Shown here piece after piece: positions 47,782-61,500 of a stretch of DNA of 64,000 bases (positions within the stretch are counted from its first letter, which is position 1; every line of letters begins with the position of its first letter). A program made the translations under genes and the position numbers. This stretch comes from Solanum dulcamara. Lineage: Eukaryota > Streptophyta > Magnoliopsida > Solanales > Solanaceae. The stretch lies in contig NC_077245.1 in assembly GCF_947179165.1 (NCBI RefSeq), forward strand, positions 16,834,740-16,898,739, given 5' to 3'. Under the pieces are notes generated by a model. The model searched no databases. It was not told where the DNA came from and saw only the letters and a program-made list of their open reading frames with translations.

Positions 47782-50700
47782 TGTCATGCCCCGGGAGGGT
47801 ACCCTAGACGTGGTTAGCACTAAGAAATCATTACTGGCTCTCAAGCGAACCACTTGACCTGATCACACATCCGTTTATTCATTCAATCAGCAAAAAACTT
47901 AAAATAAAGAGATAATTAGGTGGGTAATTTCAATCAACAATCTAGCTCAAGAAAGAAAGGTCATGGTCCATCAAATCAAACTCCAATCTATGTCATTAAA
48001 ATAGTCTAACAAGAATAATTCAAGAAAATAAAATACTCAATCAGCCCATCACTATCTAGTCTATGAAGCCTATATCACTACTATCTAATTGGTGCCAATG
48101 AAAGGTTTATGGCTACCTCAAATCAAAATAAAAGGACTAAAATCAATGCAAAAATAACATAAGTAGTATCCTCTGAATGTATGGAAGGACTCACCAATAA
48201 GCTGAGTGTAAATAAATCCTCAACGGTGGAGCCTATTGATGATCTCTTAAACCTGTCTCTGCACATGAAATGATGCAGGTCTAAATGGACGTCAGTACGT
48301 GAAATGTACGAGTATGTAATATGGCAGAATGAAATATGCATCAAGGTAGAATAATATCAGTTCAAATATCTCCAATCAGAAAGATAAGAGAGACTCAATC
48401 AAGGTATCATAAGTTTAAAGAAGAATACTGTTTAAATACAAACCAATCATATACAATCCAATCCAATCATGTTTCAATCATATACAATTCGATCTCATCC
48501 AATCATATACAATCCGATCCAATCCAATCATATACAATCCGATTCAAACCAATTACATACTATCCAATTCAATGATATACAATCAACTCAACAATAAAAA
48601 TCAAAGGACTCAACTCAATAGATATGCAAATTAGAATTTAACAATGTTTTACAATTCAAACTCAATTATCTACAATGTCAATCAAACCAATCATATCATG
48701 CATAATCCACTCAATTTGGGAGTTTCTCTAATCGACAACCATCACCTATAAGCCAGTGATGTACAACAAGCCGACGTTGTTGCCACTTCCGTTAATATCT
48801 TTCTAGGGTAGGAACGAATCAATAATCATGGATCGATAATCAATCAAGTCATATCATGTCAGGACGGTAATTTGGAAAACATCTGACTTTAATAGTTCAA
48901 TCTTCTCCTAAGTTTGGCGATGTAGTTATTGGGTTCAAGTTATTACTTACTCTTACCCAATTCAATACTCGATACTCCTCCCAAAACTCAATATACTCAT
49001 GTCTATCAGGTTAAATATTCAAATCATCTCATCTGGTCTTATTGGACCCTTTTCAAAACTCAATCAATCTGGTCTCATTAGACCTTCTTTCAAAACTCAT
49101 TCAATTTCAATCATCACTTCATTCAATTAGGCAATCCTTTTAAGACTCATCAGGACTTCGACTCAACAATCATTAATGCTTTCATTTAAGACATGCTTTT
49201 AACTCAATCATGTTGTCCCATCACTCTTTCTCAAAACGATTAATTATGCCGAAAAAATATTCATGTTTCAAAGTAGTAAAATGCTTAAAGTCATCAACTT
49301 GACTCCAGCTTAATGCATCCTCTTTTAAGACATTCAAAATCATGCTTTCAAATTCAATCAATGCAGTAAATATTAAATGCATTTAAAATATAATTTTAAC
49401 TCATCAACTCAATCTCAAAATAGATGTTTTAATGTAAAATTATTTAACTCGTTTATACTCAAAATACTCATGCTCAAAATAATAATTAAGAGACTTTTCA
49501 AACTCAACTCATTCTTAAACACTTTCTAAATCAAAGATGAAAATAATCATTCTTTAAACTCAAAATAGTGCATAAATAATCTATGCAAAAACGTTCACAA
49601 ATCATTTTTAAAACTCTTCTCAAACAATCATTTATACTCAAAATCCTCATAAGACTCCAATCAAATCGAATTATGCAAATTATATCATGTAGTCACATTA
49701 GACTTCAATCCACTCCATCTCAAAATATCATCATCAACATTACCTCTTCATCAATCATTTTACTTTAAAAAAATAAATATTATTTACATCATCATCAAAT
49801 ATCTTGCTCTAAAATCCTCATTTAACTCTATGTTTAATTTCATTAAACTCATTAAAATTTGCATCATCTCACTTTGAAAGCAATATTTTATTTATACATG
49901 AAAATCATCAATCTCAACCTCAAGGTAAATTATGACAAAAATAAAATCTCATCTTAGATTCATGTGAATGAATACATGATTGTATATCTCAAATACTCAA
50001 CTCAAAGACATCATCAATACATATGAATTTATATACAAAAACTCAATAGAAATTTTAGATAACTCAAGAACTCAATTCATGGTACCTCAAAACTCAACTC
50101 AACTCTAATCAATGAAGATGTAGGGCATGTGGATAAAATCAATCCAACATTGTGAGTAGCCTTACATACCTGACTTGAAAAACAAATCAAGGATTTGATG
50201 TCCTTACCTGAAGAACTTGAACTCAAGTCTTCCTTCTCTTCTCCAATTCTTGCTCTAAATGTTCTTGGGTATTTTTGGAGAGAAAACTATTTAGAAACTA
50301 ATATAGGGACAGAATTTAGCCCTAAAACGTAGTGGTTTAAGTTGGGAAAGATAGGGAAAAGACCAAACTATCCCTCATAAAAATCTGATCACTCTTACAG
50401 GTCGTCAAAATATTTACAGGTCGTAGACCCAATTCGTCCTGTCAATTCTTAGAAAAACCTAAAACAAATGAGCCTCTGATCTTTGTTTACGACCAATGTT
50501 TATGACCCATAAGCATTTCTATGATTCATAACTTATTCCTACGGGTCATAACTCCAGTTCGTAATATTTCCTACTGGTCGTAATATTTTTGATTTGACAG
50601 TTTTTAGTAAAATGGTCATAACCTTTTACTCTGAACTTGGAATGATGAAATCTTAGTGAAGTTGGAAAGAGTATTCAAGCACCTTTAATTTGATAGGTCG

Positions 50701-50966
50701 TGAGCCACCTAAATCTTAGTATTCTAAAAGTTATAGTCATTTGAAGTTGATCCTTATACGAACTCATCCGAAAACTTAGCTGATAGAAATTCTTTGGTCT
50801 TGGCTTGATGTTAGAGGTCCCTCATGAACTTAAACCACATATAATACCCTAAAAATAAATAGGAATTGATCGTAACTCATATCTAAAATTATAAGTCATC
50901 GAGTTCGATCCTATACGCATATGAAGAATGATTCGAATCTTAGCGGAAAAAAATTGGGGTGTTACA
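47782..50966 (-). mobile_element. Solo LTR nested in the eroded element
   Basis: It begins TGTCATGCCCCGGGAGG and ends GGGTGTTACA. Flanks TTTAC (47777-47781) and TCTAC (50967-50971) are a target duplication with one mismatch. It belongs to the same broad group as the other TGTCACGCCCC LTRs. Its array zone (50395-50590) carries ACAGGTCGT, TACGGGTCATAA and ACTGGTCGTAAT words in place of GC modules. Confidence 0.88.
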
Positions 50967-50971
50967 TCTAC

Positions 50972-53900
50972 TATAGTGGTACCTATGTTTACTTGGTTAG
51001 GGCTATGGGTTGTGTTGCTTCTTCTATTGACCTGACCTATGAAAGGGTGCATATCGCTTTCGACTGGAGACTGAAATGCTTTGATAATGTATAACAGCTA
51101 TGTAATGGGTAGGAAGGTGTAGACTATCTAGGTACGATATTTATGGTGGGTATGACGTGTTCTAGTGGTAGATCTACCAGACATTCACTGTGTGGTACTA
51201 GTGGTATATGAAAATGAATACATCAATTATCAAGTACGACTACTAACTATTTAAAGAGTTATCAGTTTTATCTCATGCTCGTATAATAATATTCGATGCG
51301 GCATTCACATTTGAGAAACCAACTAGTTTGTTACTAAGGACGCTTGGGTTAAGCTTGGTTTATAAGAAAGATTTTAGTGGTGGATCTTTGGTACGATTAA
51401 TGCATTTAGGTTGTGAAGTGTATTCCGAGGATTCTAAATAAGGACTTGTGATTTTATCGTAAACTCCAAGGGGGTATATCGATATAAGAATGACAAGCTA
51501 ATGGGTAAAGAAATTTCTAGCGTGTATACTTATATGAAGGCAATTGAAAATTTTAGTTAAAAAAAGTACGTATAAAAATTGGATTCCTTTGGATTTGGTT
51601 GGTACAACTAAGTTTAAGGTGTCATATCGATGATAAGGTTGAATTCGAGATGATGGCAATAGATACTGAGCATAATAGTAATAAGAGTTTGTGATGGATT
51701 GTGACCAGAATGCAACCATATGATAAGGATTTTCGGTTAAATGAATTTTGTATGGTAATAACGACTTACGGATATCTAAAGTTGTGGTGTGCTAATAGTA
51801 GCAAGGCTGTATGAAAAATTTTAGGATGTGCTGAGACACCGCTCGACTAAAATTGAAATGATCTAGAGTCATAAATGAAAAAAATTAGTAATAGACGTAG
51901 TTTAGCCTTCAGAAAGGGGCGAGATGATGTTTACTCTGATTGTGAGGGCCAAAAATGTATCTTCAGAGAGAGTGAAGAATTAAATTTAGAGACACATGAT
52001 TTAATTTTTTTTGCTCTGGTTATGCATATAATGTTACATGTTATTTATATGGGCTAAAACCTGTTAGATAAGATTTGAGAAACAAGTCAACAGGCGTTTG
52101 GCTCGAGTGTGGTAATAAGTTTTTTTGTGTGTGGCTTTGAGTTTGGTAACTGAGACAGTTGGTTTTTTTTTACCAAATGATATGGTAAGATCGATAGAGA
52201 GGTTATCAATGATAAGGTAAGATACGTGAATTCATAAAACTCTTCAAGGTATGAGCTAATGTTGATACATAAAGAAATTGGGTTACATGAATGGAATTCA
52301 AAATTCAAGTTGTTCATTGTAAGTCTACATTGTGGCAATAGGTTTTATCAAGGTATAGATTGATAAGGTGAGAAATGATCGATCACAACAGATATTGAGC
52401 AATTAAAAAGACTTGTACAGGATTTGGGTCTTAGAGATTGTTACTTTTGATTGTTAAGGGACCTAAGGCAGTGCTTCACTTAAAGTTTTTATTTAGAGCA
52501 TGAGGTAAAATATCATGAATTGTTAGTCAAAGAATAATATCGGTAAATAAATTAGAGAAAGGAGCAAGAGCCTAATATATTGAAGAGCAAGGTATTTAGG
52601 AGTTGCATCATGGGAAGAATCTAAGAAAGATGAAGGAATAAAATATCTCGTTTACCTTGGTTCGAAGTTGAAGGTTGTATGGATTTTGCCTTTGAGTTCA
52701 TATATGATCACATAATGTGAACTGGTTCGGTATAGACTTACTAGGGGTTTATCAGTGACTTTTAAGAAGATTAAGTTTTGATTCGAGTGACAAATACTGA
52801 TATGTGTAAGATGTTGTATTTTTATGTTTATTTGAATTATTCGAATAATGGTATATGACTTATGAGGGCTTTTCGGTATGGACCTATAGTTTTACATGGT
52901 TATTGAGGATTTCGAGTTGGATTGATACTACTCTATTGATGGGACTACAAAGACTATTGTGATGTGTTTATTACATAGAAACTTGATGGTAAATAAAGAT
53001 TATGTGCTCACAGTATATAGAGTTATTGGGGTGACCAAGAACCACTCTTATCTTTGGTATGAGGTATATGATGGTTTGAATGGTAGTTGAAATTTGGTAT
53101 GTGAGAGACTGTTTAGAGTTGACATTGGGTATGATTCAATAAATTTATCTTGATGAAAATGTACTATTAGATTTAAAATTAGTGCTATCAGCTTTGGGTG
53201 TGACTTGTATCTACCATGGAATACTTAAATGGAAACAGAGGGAGCCATAGTTTGAAGTATTTGGAGGCGACGATGTGTTGTTAAGAAGAAGTACTTTGAT
53301 ACCAGTGACAGTTTGAGAGTAAGGTAAATTATTGGTGTGATTATGATATTTTTTTTGGTATTAGGTATGTTGGCTTTTGTGGAGTATTGTGAGGAGTATG
53401 TTGGGTTTGATAAATCGAGTACGTCTATTTTTGTAATGAGACTAGACTGGTTGAATGTGGTAGCTAAAAATTAAAGAAATAGGGTCAAATGAATGAAAAT
53501 GTTTGATATGAGCATCATAGAAGGAGTATCTTGTATTATTCGACCATGGTTCCGTGCATTCTCATGTGACCACCTACTTTATTTCAGACATAGTTTGGAG
53601 AATGATTCGCTGCATATGCTCATGCATATTTCCATATCTATGGGTGGGTCCCTAGTGGTGGATCGAGTGTACTGATCCTGCGAATGTCCTCTTGGTAGGG
53701 TGGCATCCTTGGGTAGACTTGGTCAGTTATGGTAGATTTTGTGTCATTTGGGATAGATGAAGTATACCAGTGGTTCTACACGCACAACTTTGCTTATGAG
53801 GATTTATAGAAAACCTACCATGAATACTTATAATTGTTCGACAGTCTTAAGATGCATCTCATCATCGGAGTCACATTCTGGCTAGTGTTATTGAATTTGG

Positions 53901-54514
53901 GGACCAATTGGTCTAGTTCTGTCTCTTTTAAGGGTTGCTTACAATCACAACTATTGATCTACCATTTCTGATAGTGTTGCCATGGGTTTTATATTTTTCG
54001 CTATCCAAGAGGTTATTTGATCATTTTCTTCTTTGGGTTAGATAAATTATATTCTCTAGTGATGAGTATCCAATGTCGAAAGATCAGATTTATATAACTT
54101 AAGCTTCTGAAAAGATTTGGTTGTGAGAATGAAATCTTGACAAAATCTATGATGGTTTGTGTATTATGTGTGTGGTGACTAGTTCAGGTTCACTTCTGGT
54201 TGTAGCTAGTATTGATTAAGAATTCTCTCATAGTTATGTGTTGAAAGATTGTCCAAATGGTTATGCTGTGGTTTAGAGGGTTTCGATTCAAGTTTGGTCA
54301 TTACGTTAATCTGTAGCTTGAAAATCACTCTTGATTTGTAGATTCATCAAAGTTCAATTCAAAAGTTCAGTTCTTATTAGTTAATCTTGATGGAATAGTC
54401 TTAAGGAGGAGCTCACTTAAAGAGATGAACACCGACTCCGGAAGATCATAATTCAGACTTTTGATAACGTCGGTTATTCTTCCTTCTTCTCCTTTATGTT
54501 CGAGGACGAACATG
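50972..54514 (+). other. Degraded internal region of the eroded element
   Basis: Stops are dense in all frames. Apart from the protease trace at 53530-53760, no gag, reverse transcriptase or integrase motif could be identified by eye. Confidence 0.5.
53530..53760 (+). pseudogene. Ty3 aspartic protease remnant
   Basis: LVLFDHGSVHSHVTTYF matches the plant Ty3 protease start (usually LFD.G.THS...YF). After a frameshift, SLVVDRVY matches the downstream '(V/S)VVDRVYR(S)C' motif. In-frame stops follow. The order agrees with the plus-strand orientation of the element. Confidence 0.65.
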
Positions 54515-54532
54515 ATTTTTAGTGGTGGAAAA
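54515..54532 (+). promoter_or_regulatory. Purine-rich tract before the 3' LTR
   Basis: AGTGGTGGAAAA lies at the end of the internal region, after the phrase TTCGAGGACGAA common just before Ty3 polypurine tracts. Confidence 0.6.
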
Positions 54533-56705
54533 TATAATGACATATTAGGTCATTTTGACAACTAGTCCTTTATCTTTAATAAAAATTCTTTCCATAAATT
54601 TTAAATGGAAATTTTGAACTATTCATTTAACTACAGTTTTTTTATTAATGATTAATTTAAAATAATTAATTTAGTTGGTGGTTAACGGGACAAACCCATA
54701 TATAATATAATTTAAGTTAATACCTATATAATTTTAGATCATATTTTTAAAACAAAAAAATATTATAACCTCCTGAGAAGAACATCTCAACTTTGGCACA
54801 ACTTGAAGCGGCAGCCGACCTGCAACTAGATAAGTAGTAAGCATGCCTTAAATAATTCATTGTGTAAATGCATTAAGGTTATATTATTATTATTTTATTA
54901 TTATTATGATAATTAGTTGTCAAAGTGAAAAGAGAGATTTTCAATGTTGCCACCTTAATTCTCAACTTCAATTATAAGAAGTGTGTTTGGAGTTTGACCA
55001 ATCATTACGTAATGATGGCCACATGATGGTTAAGTAAATCATGTTAATGAATTAAGGACTTTGGTTAGATTTTTATATAGTGTTTCATAGTTAAAATCTA
55101 GTGATTATGGCTCTAATTTTTGGTTTCACAATTTTCTTATAGTTATCAAATTATGATTCAAGTTTTGATATATTGGTTTAGGTAATTAAATAATAGGTGT
55201 ATTGTATTTTATGAATTCCGTTAAATTTATGATATTGAATAAATTGGAACCTAACCCTAGGCTTGAATTTTAAAAAAATATAAAAGTTGACATGTCAATT
55301 GGCATCAAGATTAGGAACCCAATTATATATTTGAGTGAGTTTTTGGGTCTAGGCTAGACATATAGTAAAATGGGTGTTGTTAGTTTCGGAATGTTATTGT
55401 GATTATTTATTTGATTTGATTGCATTGATTTGGAAGCCCAACGAAAGAGAAACGCTCAAGTCCCGGAGTAATTGTTTGATTATTTAAGTCAAGTGAACCT
55501 CTAAACCTTTGTTTAAACTTGTAGATGCTACTATTTCCCTGTTATGTGCGTTGGGGAGTAACGAGAATTAAACTGGGTTATTGATTGTATGATTGACTTT
55601 AAAAATGGAGATGAGGGATATAAAATGGCAATCTAATGACGTGTATTGGTGTAATCTATGTAATGAGATTATTGACTTATTCTGTACATGTGAAATGACT
55701 ATATTGATATGAGATGTGAAAATTATTGTTGATATCATGCTATTATCGTGTAGACTACTCAAGAATTTTCTATTTTATTTGTTGTAATTGAATTTGAATA
55801 AATAATTAATTGAATTATATGAACATTAATTGATTGCATTGATTCTGATACACTATGCTGAGACCGGAAATAATATGAAATAAAAGGGATGGGCCACACG
55901 CTTCGTGGCGGGTATTATGAAATAAAGGGGTCTGACCACACGCTCCATGGCAGGTTACATAAATAGAAACGTCCCCCATGAATTTCGGACAGTGATCCAG
56001 CGGATGTGTACCCATAGGACAGACATGCATCATTTCATTGCATTGCATCGCACCTTTTTGATATTTGTGAATTTATGTTTACCCCTTATTGCTCTGTATA
56101 TGCTGAACTTGACTTGATATGATTCACTTGATGAGACTATTGATGAATATTCATGGATTGTATTATTATTATTTTCCAAAGTGTAGAGTTGGGCTAATTT
56201 TATGCAGGTTGTAGTTAAGGAGGTTCGATTGGAATGACAGGAGTACTTGTAATCTCTATTGAGATTTGCTTAGTTTTAGTTGTCTACTTGCTGAGTACCG
56301 TATTGTTTGGTACTCACCCTTTGCTTCTACACTTGTGTAGGTTGTGAGCCCAGACCTACTTGATCTCCTAGTGTTTCATACCACATCTGTGGCTATCATT
56401 CCGAGTGTTGAGGTAGCTGTTACATCCATCTAGTGGACACCTCTTACTCTTTTATTATGTTTTAGTTCTATTCTAGATACAAAGACATTATGATTGTATT
56501 TTCTTTCGTACTTTGATAATGTATTAGTAGCTTGTATACGTGACAACTAATCTTGAGGAATTTTGAGTTTATTTTATGTGTTTTTGATTAAGTTAAAGTT
56601 CGATTCATTTTGTTTTCTTCCGCATTTACTTTTCATTGGGTATTAGGCTGACTTGTCATGATGAGTTGAGATGAGTGTCATCACACCCGAATTCGGATCG
56701 TGACA
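54533..56705 (+). repeat. 3' LTR of the eroded element
   Basis: It begins TATAATGACATATTAGG (first TG mutated to TA) and ends CGGATCGTGACA. It aligns with the 5' LTR throughout. It has two units of the 42-base tandem repeat and an insert of about 60 bases near 55750-55815 missing from the 5' copy. Confidence 0.88.
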
Positions 56706-57391
56706 TTCTTATGCCTTATCCCTACTTTCATTTTGTAAATGATAATTAGTGCATGCATATACCGTGTACTATGTACTATCCAAAATATGCATGAAAAAGT
56801 ATGTACAAGTGGTCAAAGCCCCACCTCTTACACATCTCTTTCATCAGCTTGACGTAATATGACCAAATGGCAAATGTGGATCTCAATTAGTAAGTAAAAA
56901 TTAATTACTGGTAATGTTTTTGCTTTTTTTATATTTTTGTCAGTTACTAAAATTAAATCTCAACTAATTTGAATTCACGTCGAATAGAATCCATTCGAAA
57001 GGAGCACTCCTTATTAATGTTTTCACTTATTGTAGTAGATATGTAATTAATTCCGCAAACTGGTAAAGAAAGATAAATAAGTTTCCCCTTTGAGATATTG
57101 GACCGGAGAAGACTGGTCCCTTGAAAGAAAAACATTAATGAGAGGGAAAAAAATTGTTGCCTTTTATATTCATATATACATTTGATACATCAGTATCATA
57201 CGTATCATGTTTAAGACAAAAAAATGAAATAATAATTTGGTACGTACATTACGCATATTCTTAACCAATCTACAAAATTTTAAAATCATTCATACTAATT
57301 AACTTTGTACTCATTCAAACTAAGATCCATAAAATAAAATAAATATAGAAATTAATTTGTAGTATGTTAGTATTTGATTTATCCTTTTGAA

Positions 57392-58645
57392 TGTCATGAA
57401 CTAGATCATCGTGAGTGGCATCCACACCAACACTCCAGTGGGAGATCGAATTTCTAATCCAAACTTAATCCATCAACACCATTTTAAGAAGTCAAAAAAT
57501 GAAATAAAACAACTAAATATCAGTTTAAAATAAATAAGGATCGAGTTTCCACAAACTCAATTAAATATCAAGATTATTGTAGAAAATAACCCCTTGGAAC
57601 CTGAAAGTTATAGAACCAAAATTCTAACTATCTAGAATAATTAAAGGGATGCAAATCCAATCAAGAAAACAATAATCTAAAGTCTATGAAATATCTGAAT
57701 CTGGAAGATGGACAAAGAAACTAGGAGAAACCCATGATAGCCTGAAAGAACTAGCTCACCATTGGATTCAGAAGTCGTGTGTATCAATACTGAGGTCTCA
57801 AAACAGCCGTCTGAATATGCCATGTATTAACAAAGAAAGAGTAGGTGCAGTACCAGTACACAAACCACGGTGTACTTATAGGATCATACGGCCAATTTCA
57901 AGATATGAAATGTAAATCAAGCAACCAGAATACAATAACACAAGTCAACACATAAAACAATAAGCCAACAACAGAAATAGACTCCCAATCTTAAATCTTG
58001 ACTTAAAAAACACATGAAATATGTCCCACATGATCACAACAACACAAACTCGATTCTCTCATAGAACTCATGCACAAACTGTTAATGTACTGGCGCGGTA
58101 CCAGAGCCAACCAAATGATATTTCATACCATGTATGGTACCTGAGTCAATCATTAATAAATACCAGACGTGGTTTCTGAACCAATCAGCAATCACAAATA
58201 ACATGCACCATCATAATCACAATGAACAACCAGACTTGAAGTCGTAAGTAAAATAAACAGGTTCATTCAACATGATGTCATTTCATGTTCATCCCTTATG
58301 TTTTTTCCACATGCATTGCACAAGTAATACAATAAAGTAGTTAACATGCAAACATTACATACGTGGGAAAATAAACAACCATCACCTACCTCGATTCAAA
58401 CATTAAAAACTCTAAAGAACTTGATCTTTCCCTTTTTGCAATTATTTGGCTTGTTTTTGGTCTAAAACAATAATAAATCAGAACAATCAATAAATAATTG
58501 CCTAATTAAACCCGTATCATTACTTAATTCTAACCTTAAGCCAACTTCATGATCATTCTACCTAAACTAGGGTTTTTTCCATCATAATTTCAAGTTAAAA
58601 CCCTGCCTTAAGTTTGACCACCATATATTATAGGGCATAAGAATC
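57392..58645 (-). mobile_element. Partial LTR, related to the LTR at 33040-34785
   Basis: It begins TGTCATGAACTAG, followed by GTGAGTGGCATCCACACC. It shares with the 33040 LTR the order of a promoter-like CCAGTACACAAACC zone and tandem 'GGCGCGGTACC' phrases (58085-58190). It is interrupted or truncated at 58646, where a plus-oriented LTR starts; its other end was not found in the window. Confidence 0.55.
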
Positions 58646-61021
58646 TGTAATGACCTAGCCCGTCCTTACTAAAAAAATTGAGGTAAAGGTATATGAATCT
58701 TATTCGTCATAAGACTAGGATCAATTCCTTGGTATGCGAGTGCATTAGTTGTCAATTAAGGTCGTACAATGCCCCTAGCACAAAGTTAAGTAGAAAGTGT
58801 TTTTTCGATTTAGTTTTGGACTTGAATTTAAACTAAGGTCAACTTCAAACGACCATATCTCTCAGCTTATAATAAATTAGGTGTCTCATGGCCTATAAAA
58901 TTAAATGTCTATGAGTCTTCTTTCCAAAGCCACTGAGTTTACCTCATTTGGAGTTCAAAATAAAAAGTAATGCTCATTTTACTAAGCACTATATGTGTTG
59001 GACCGCGGTGGTGGGAATTAGGTTGCCAGAGCAGGATTCAATGGGACAGATTCCAAAAGTAGTATATTTTTATTATCTCCTTCTTCTCTTAAGTGCCAAA
59101 ATAGATAAAGGTTACCCTAGAAACCCCCAAAAGGTTGTTCTAAGCTTGGAGAAAAGAGTAGAAGAGATTCATAGCGCAAGAAAGGCTACATCCCACAGGT
59201 TTTAGGCCCGTATCCATAGTTTCTCCCTCCGGAAGTCATAGATCATGCTATAATCTTCTACAATTGCTAGGCAGGTAGGCTAGGTTTTCTCAATTGAGTA
59301 GTTATAAATTGGTTCCCATCGCTTAATATAATGTAGATTGAGATTTCATGCCTAGGCCTTCGAGCACAGAGTCTGGATGATTAAATGATTGTCAATTATT
59401 ACTTAGAGTGGGAACGTATGTTGTAGGCCGTAATTATTATGTGACTAGTGATAAAGGTCCAATCCTTGAATGTTAAACTTGGTGAGACTATTTAGAAGGT
59501 CAATGACTCTCGTGACATTAAGTGTAGGCAATAGCTGGGTCATAACAAAATTCTAAGACTTGGGGATTATGGAATAGTGATGTATATATAGAGATGTATT
59601 TATACAAATAATTATTTATCTTCATGCTGATTATTTTCTGTGAATTACTTGAGTAATACGAATCATAAAATAAAGGGTGAATGTGAATGACTTAGTGCTG
59701 ATAAATCTCATGCTATGAACCTATTTGATTACTTGTGGTTGTAGGTTATAGTGTAGTCTATATCACAGAGAGACTCTTAATAGGATTGAGTAATGTTATG
59801 ATGTTTACCATGCATTTAATTATTGTGGTTGGGTGATTGACATGTTGTGATTGGTCTACAATTCCAAGACCGTGAAATCCATAATCTTGAACTTGCTCTA
59901 CCAAAAGTGATGTCTTGACTAAAAAATATTGTTAATGAAGGGAAAGATGGAATAAAACCAATGAAATGACTATTTGTGAACAAATACACACAATGAACAT
60001 GTTACTTGATTGTGACATTGGATCAGGTATCACGTTCTGATACATATATTGGATCGGATGTCACGTTGCGACACATATATAAGATCGGATGTCACATTCC
60101 AATACATATATTATTTGGGTATGGGTTCTATGAGAGAACTATTATGTGTCTATCGTCTGTGAATTGATCTTGACTATATGGGTGATGATAGAGAAACTGA
60201 TCTGATTATAATTGAACATGCCCATCCTGTGTAATAATTGATATGAAAGGAACGAAGGTCCAAGTGTTACCATGTTGACTGTTGTAGTTGAGATTTACAC
60301 TATAAAACTGTATATTGCTCTTGAAATGATAAATTGGTAATGTGCTTCTGTATATGCATGTTCGAATTATGTTATGTTAGCTAGATGCATCTATATCGTA
60401 GGTATAAGGCCGTGGGTAAACAAGTGGAGAGCATTTGATGTGTGGTTTAGTAAGATTAGTGACTTAGAGTCAGATATTGATTATGTCCTATTGGTACATG
60501 TGTAAAAACAGGAATTGGGAGAGAATTCGACGATTCGATCTCCGGTCAGGCTGCCTTGGTGGGAAGAATCTTGTTGTGGCAAGGCAGCTAGAGTGGGTCA
60601 AGTCCCGCCACAGCAGGCTAGCATATTTAGAAGAGGAGTCTTAGTCTAACTTAATGTTGCTTTCTTGCAAGTGAAATATTAATTATTCTAGGGTCAGGTG
60701 TTAGTACGAAAGTTTAAGGAAAGTAGACTGGTTAGACAAAGTTAGTGAGCCCATAGTTCAGAAACTCATCTATGTGATAAAAGGGCTAGGCCTTGATCTG
60801 ATTCAGAGTTAGAAGCGGACCAACGAGAAGGGAAGAGAGTTAGGCTTGAACGACTTTAATAAGGCTAATGGGAATGATAAGAGTTTGTGCATAAAGGTAT
60901 GGCGAGTGTATTTCCTTAAGAGCATGTGTTCTTCTTGTTGATTTCTTTATATTATACGGTGGGTATCAGGTTGACCGATGATGCCTATCAGTATGTGTTG
61001 TTTGTACTGATACTACTCTTG
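58646..61021 (+). mobile_element. LTR arm, plus orientation, 3'-truncated
   Basis: It begins TGTAATGACCTAGCCCG and carries the shared LTR block near 58855-58985 and tandem phrases GGATCGGATGTCAC (60015-60110). It ends at ACTACTCTTGC where the inverted arm begins. It is homologous to the next feature in reverse orientation, clearly so near 59240-59320 (GCTAGGCAGGTAGGCTAGG), 59525-59570 and 60960-61021. Confidence 0.65.
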
Positions 61022-61435
61022 CAATCAGACCCTGCAACCAGACTATGCCAAGTGGCATAGCAAGAGTAGTATTAGTACAAACAACAAGAACTAGTAGGCA
61101 TCGTCGACCAACCCGATACCCACTGCATAATATACAACAATCAACAAGAAGAAGCATGTACTTAAGAAAATACACCCTCCAAACCTTTATGCACAAACTC
61201 TTACCATCCTCATTAACCTTCCAATATTTTTCAAGTCTAGCACTTATCCGATCATAGCCTAACCCTTCTATCACATAGAGGAGTTTTCGAAATACGGGTC
61301 ACCACTAACTCTGTCTAACCAATCTACTTTTCTTAAGCTTGCACACCCACACCTGGCCTCAGAATATTTAGCATTTCGCTTGTAAGAGGCAACATTAAAG
61401 GTGGTCTAAAGCTCCTCTCTACTCTATCTGTACTG

Positions 61436-61500
61436 GCCTTCATGGCGAAATCTAACCCGCTATGGCGGCCTCGCCATAGCGGGATTCCTCCCACCAGGAC
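61436..61500 (-). repeat. Palindromic GC words in the LTR arm
   Basis: GCTATGGCGGCCTCGCCATAGC is a near-perfect palindrome preceded and followed by CCCGC/GCGGG words. It occupies a position comparable to the GC cassette of other families. A related set lies at 63055-63125. Confidence 0.6.

Larger units (their letters stand above)
45104..56705 (+). mobile_element. Eroded Ty3 LTR retrotransposon with both LTRs
   Basis: 5' LTR 45104-47266 and 3' LTR 54533-56705 are homologous and in the same orientation. A primer-binding site follows the first and a purine-rich tract precedes the second. Flanks GTTTT and TTCTT match only weakly as a target duplication. The inside is 7.3 kb, of which 3.2 kb is a nested solo LTR (47782-50966). 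The remainder is too short and too broken for a full gag-pol, and only a protease fragment was recognised. The LTRs differ at many sites and in repeat number, so it is much older than the element at 20634. Confidence 0.9.
44714..57391 (+). repeat. Segmental duplication, copy B (split by a retroelement)
   Basis: Host pieces at 44714-45103 and 56706-57391 match copy A in order and orientation. The Ty3 element 45104-56705 split this copy, at a site that is uninterrupted in copy A (near 37960). At 57392 another LTR begins, so any second copy of the repeat-protein gene is not visible. Confidence 0.75.

Noticed and set aside
45104..56705. Integrated pararetrovirus
   Set aside because: LTRs, a tRNA-Met primer site, a purine tract and a Ty3-type protease fit a retrotransposon. 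No movement or coat protein motif was seen.
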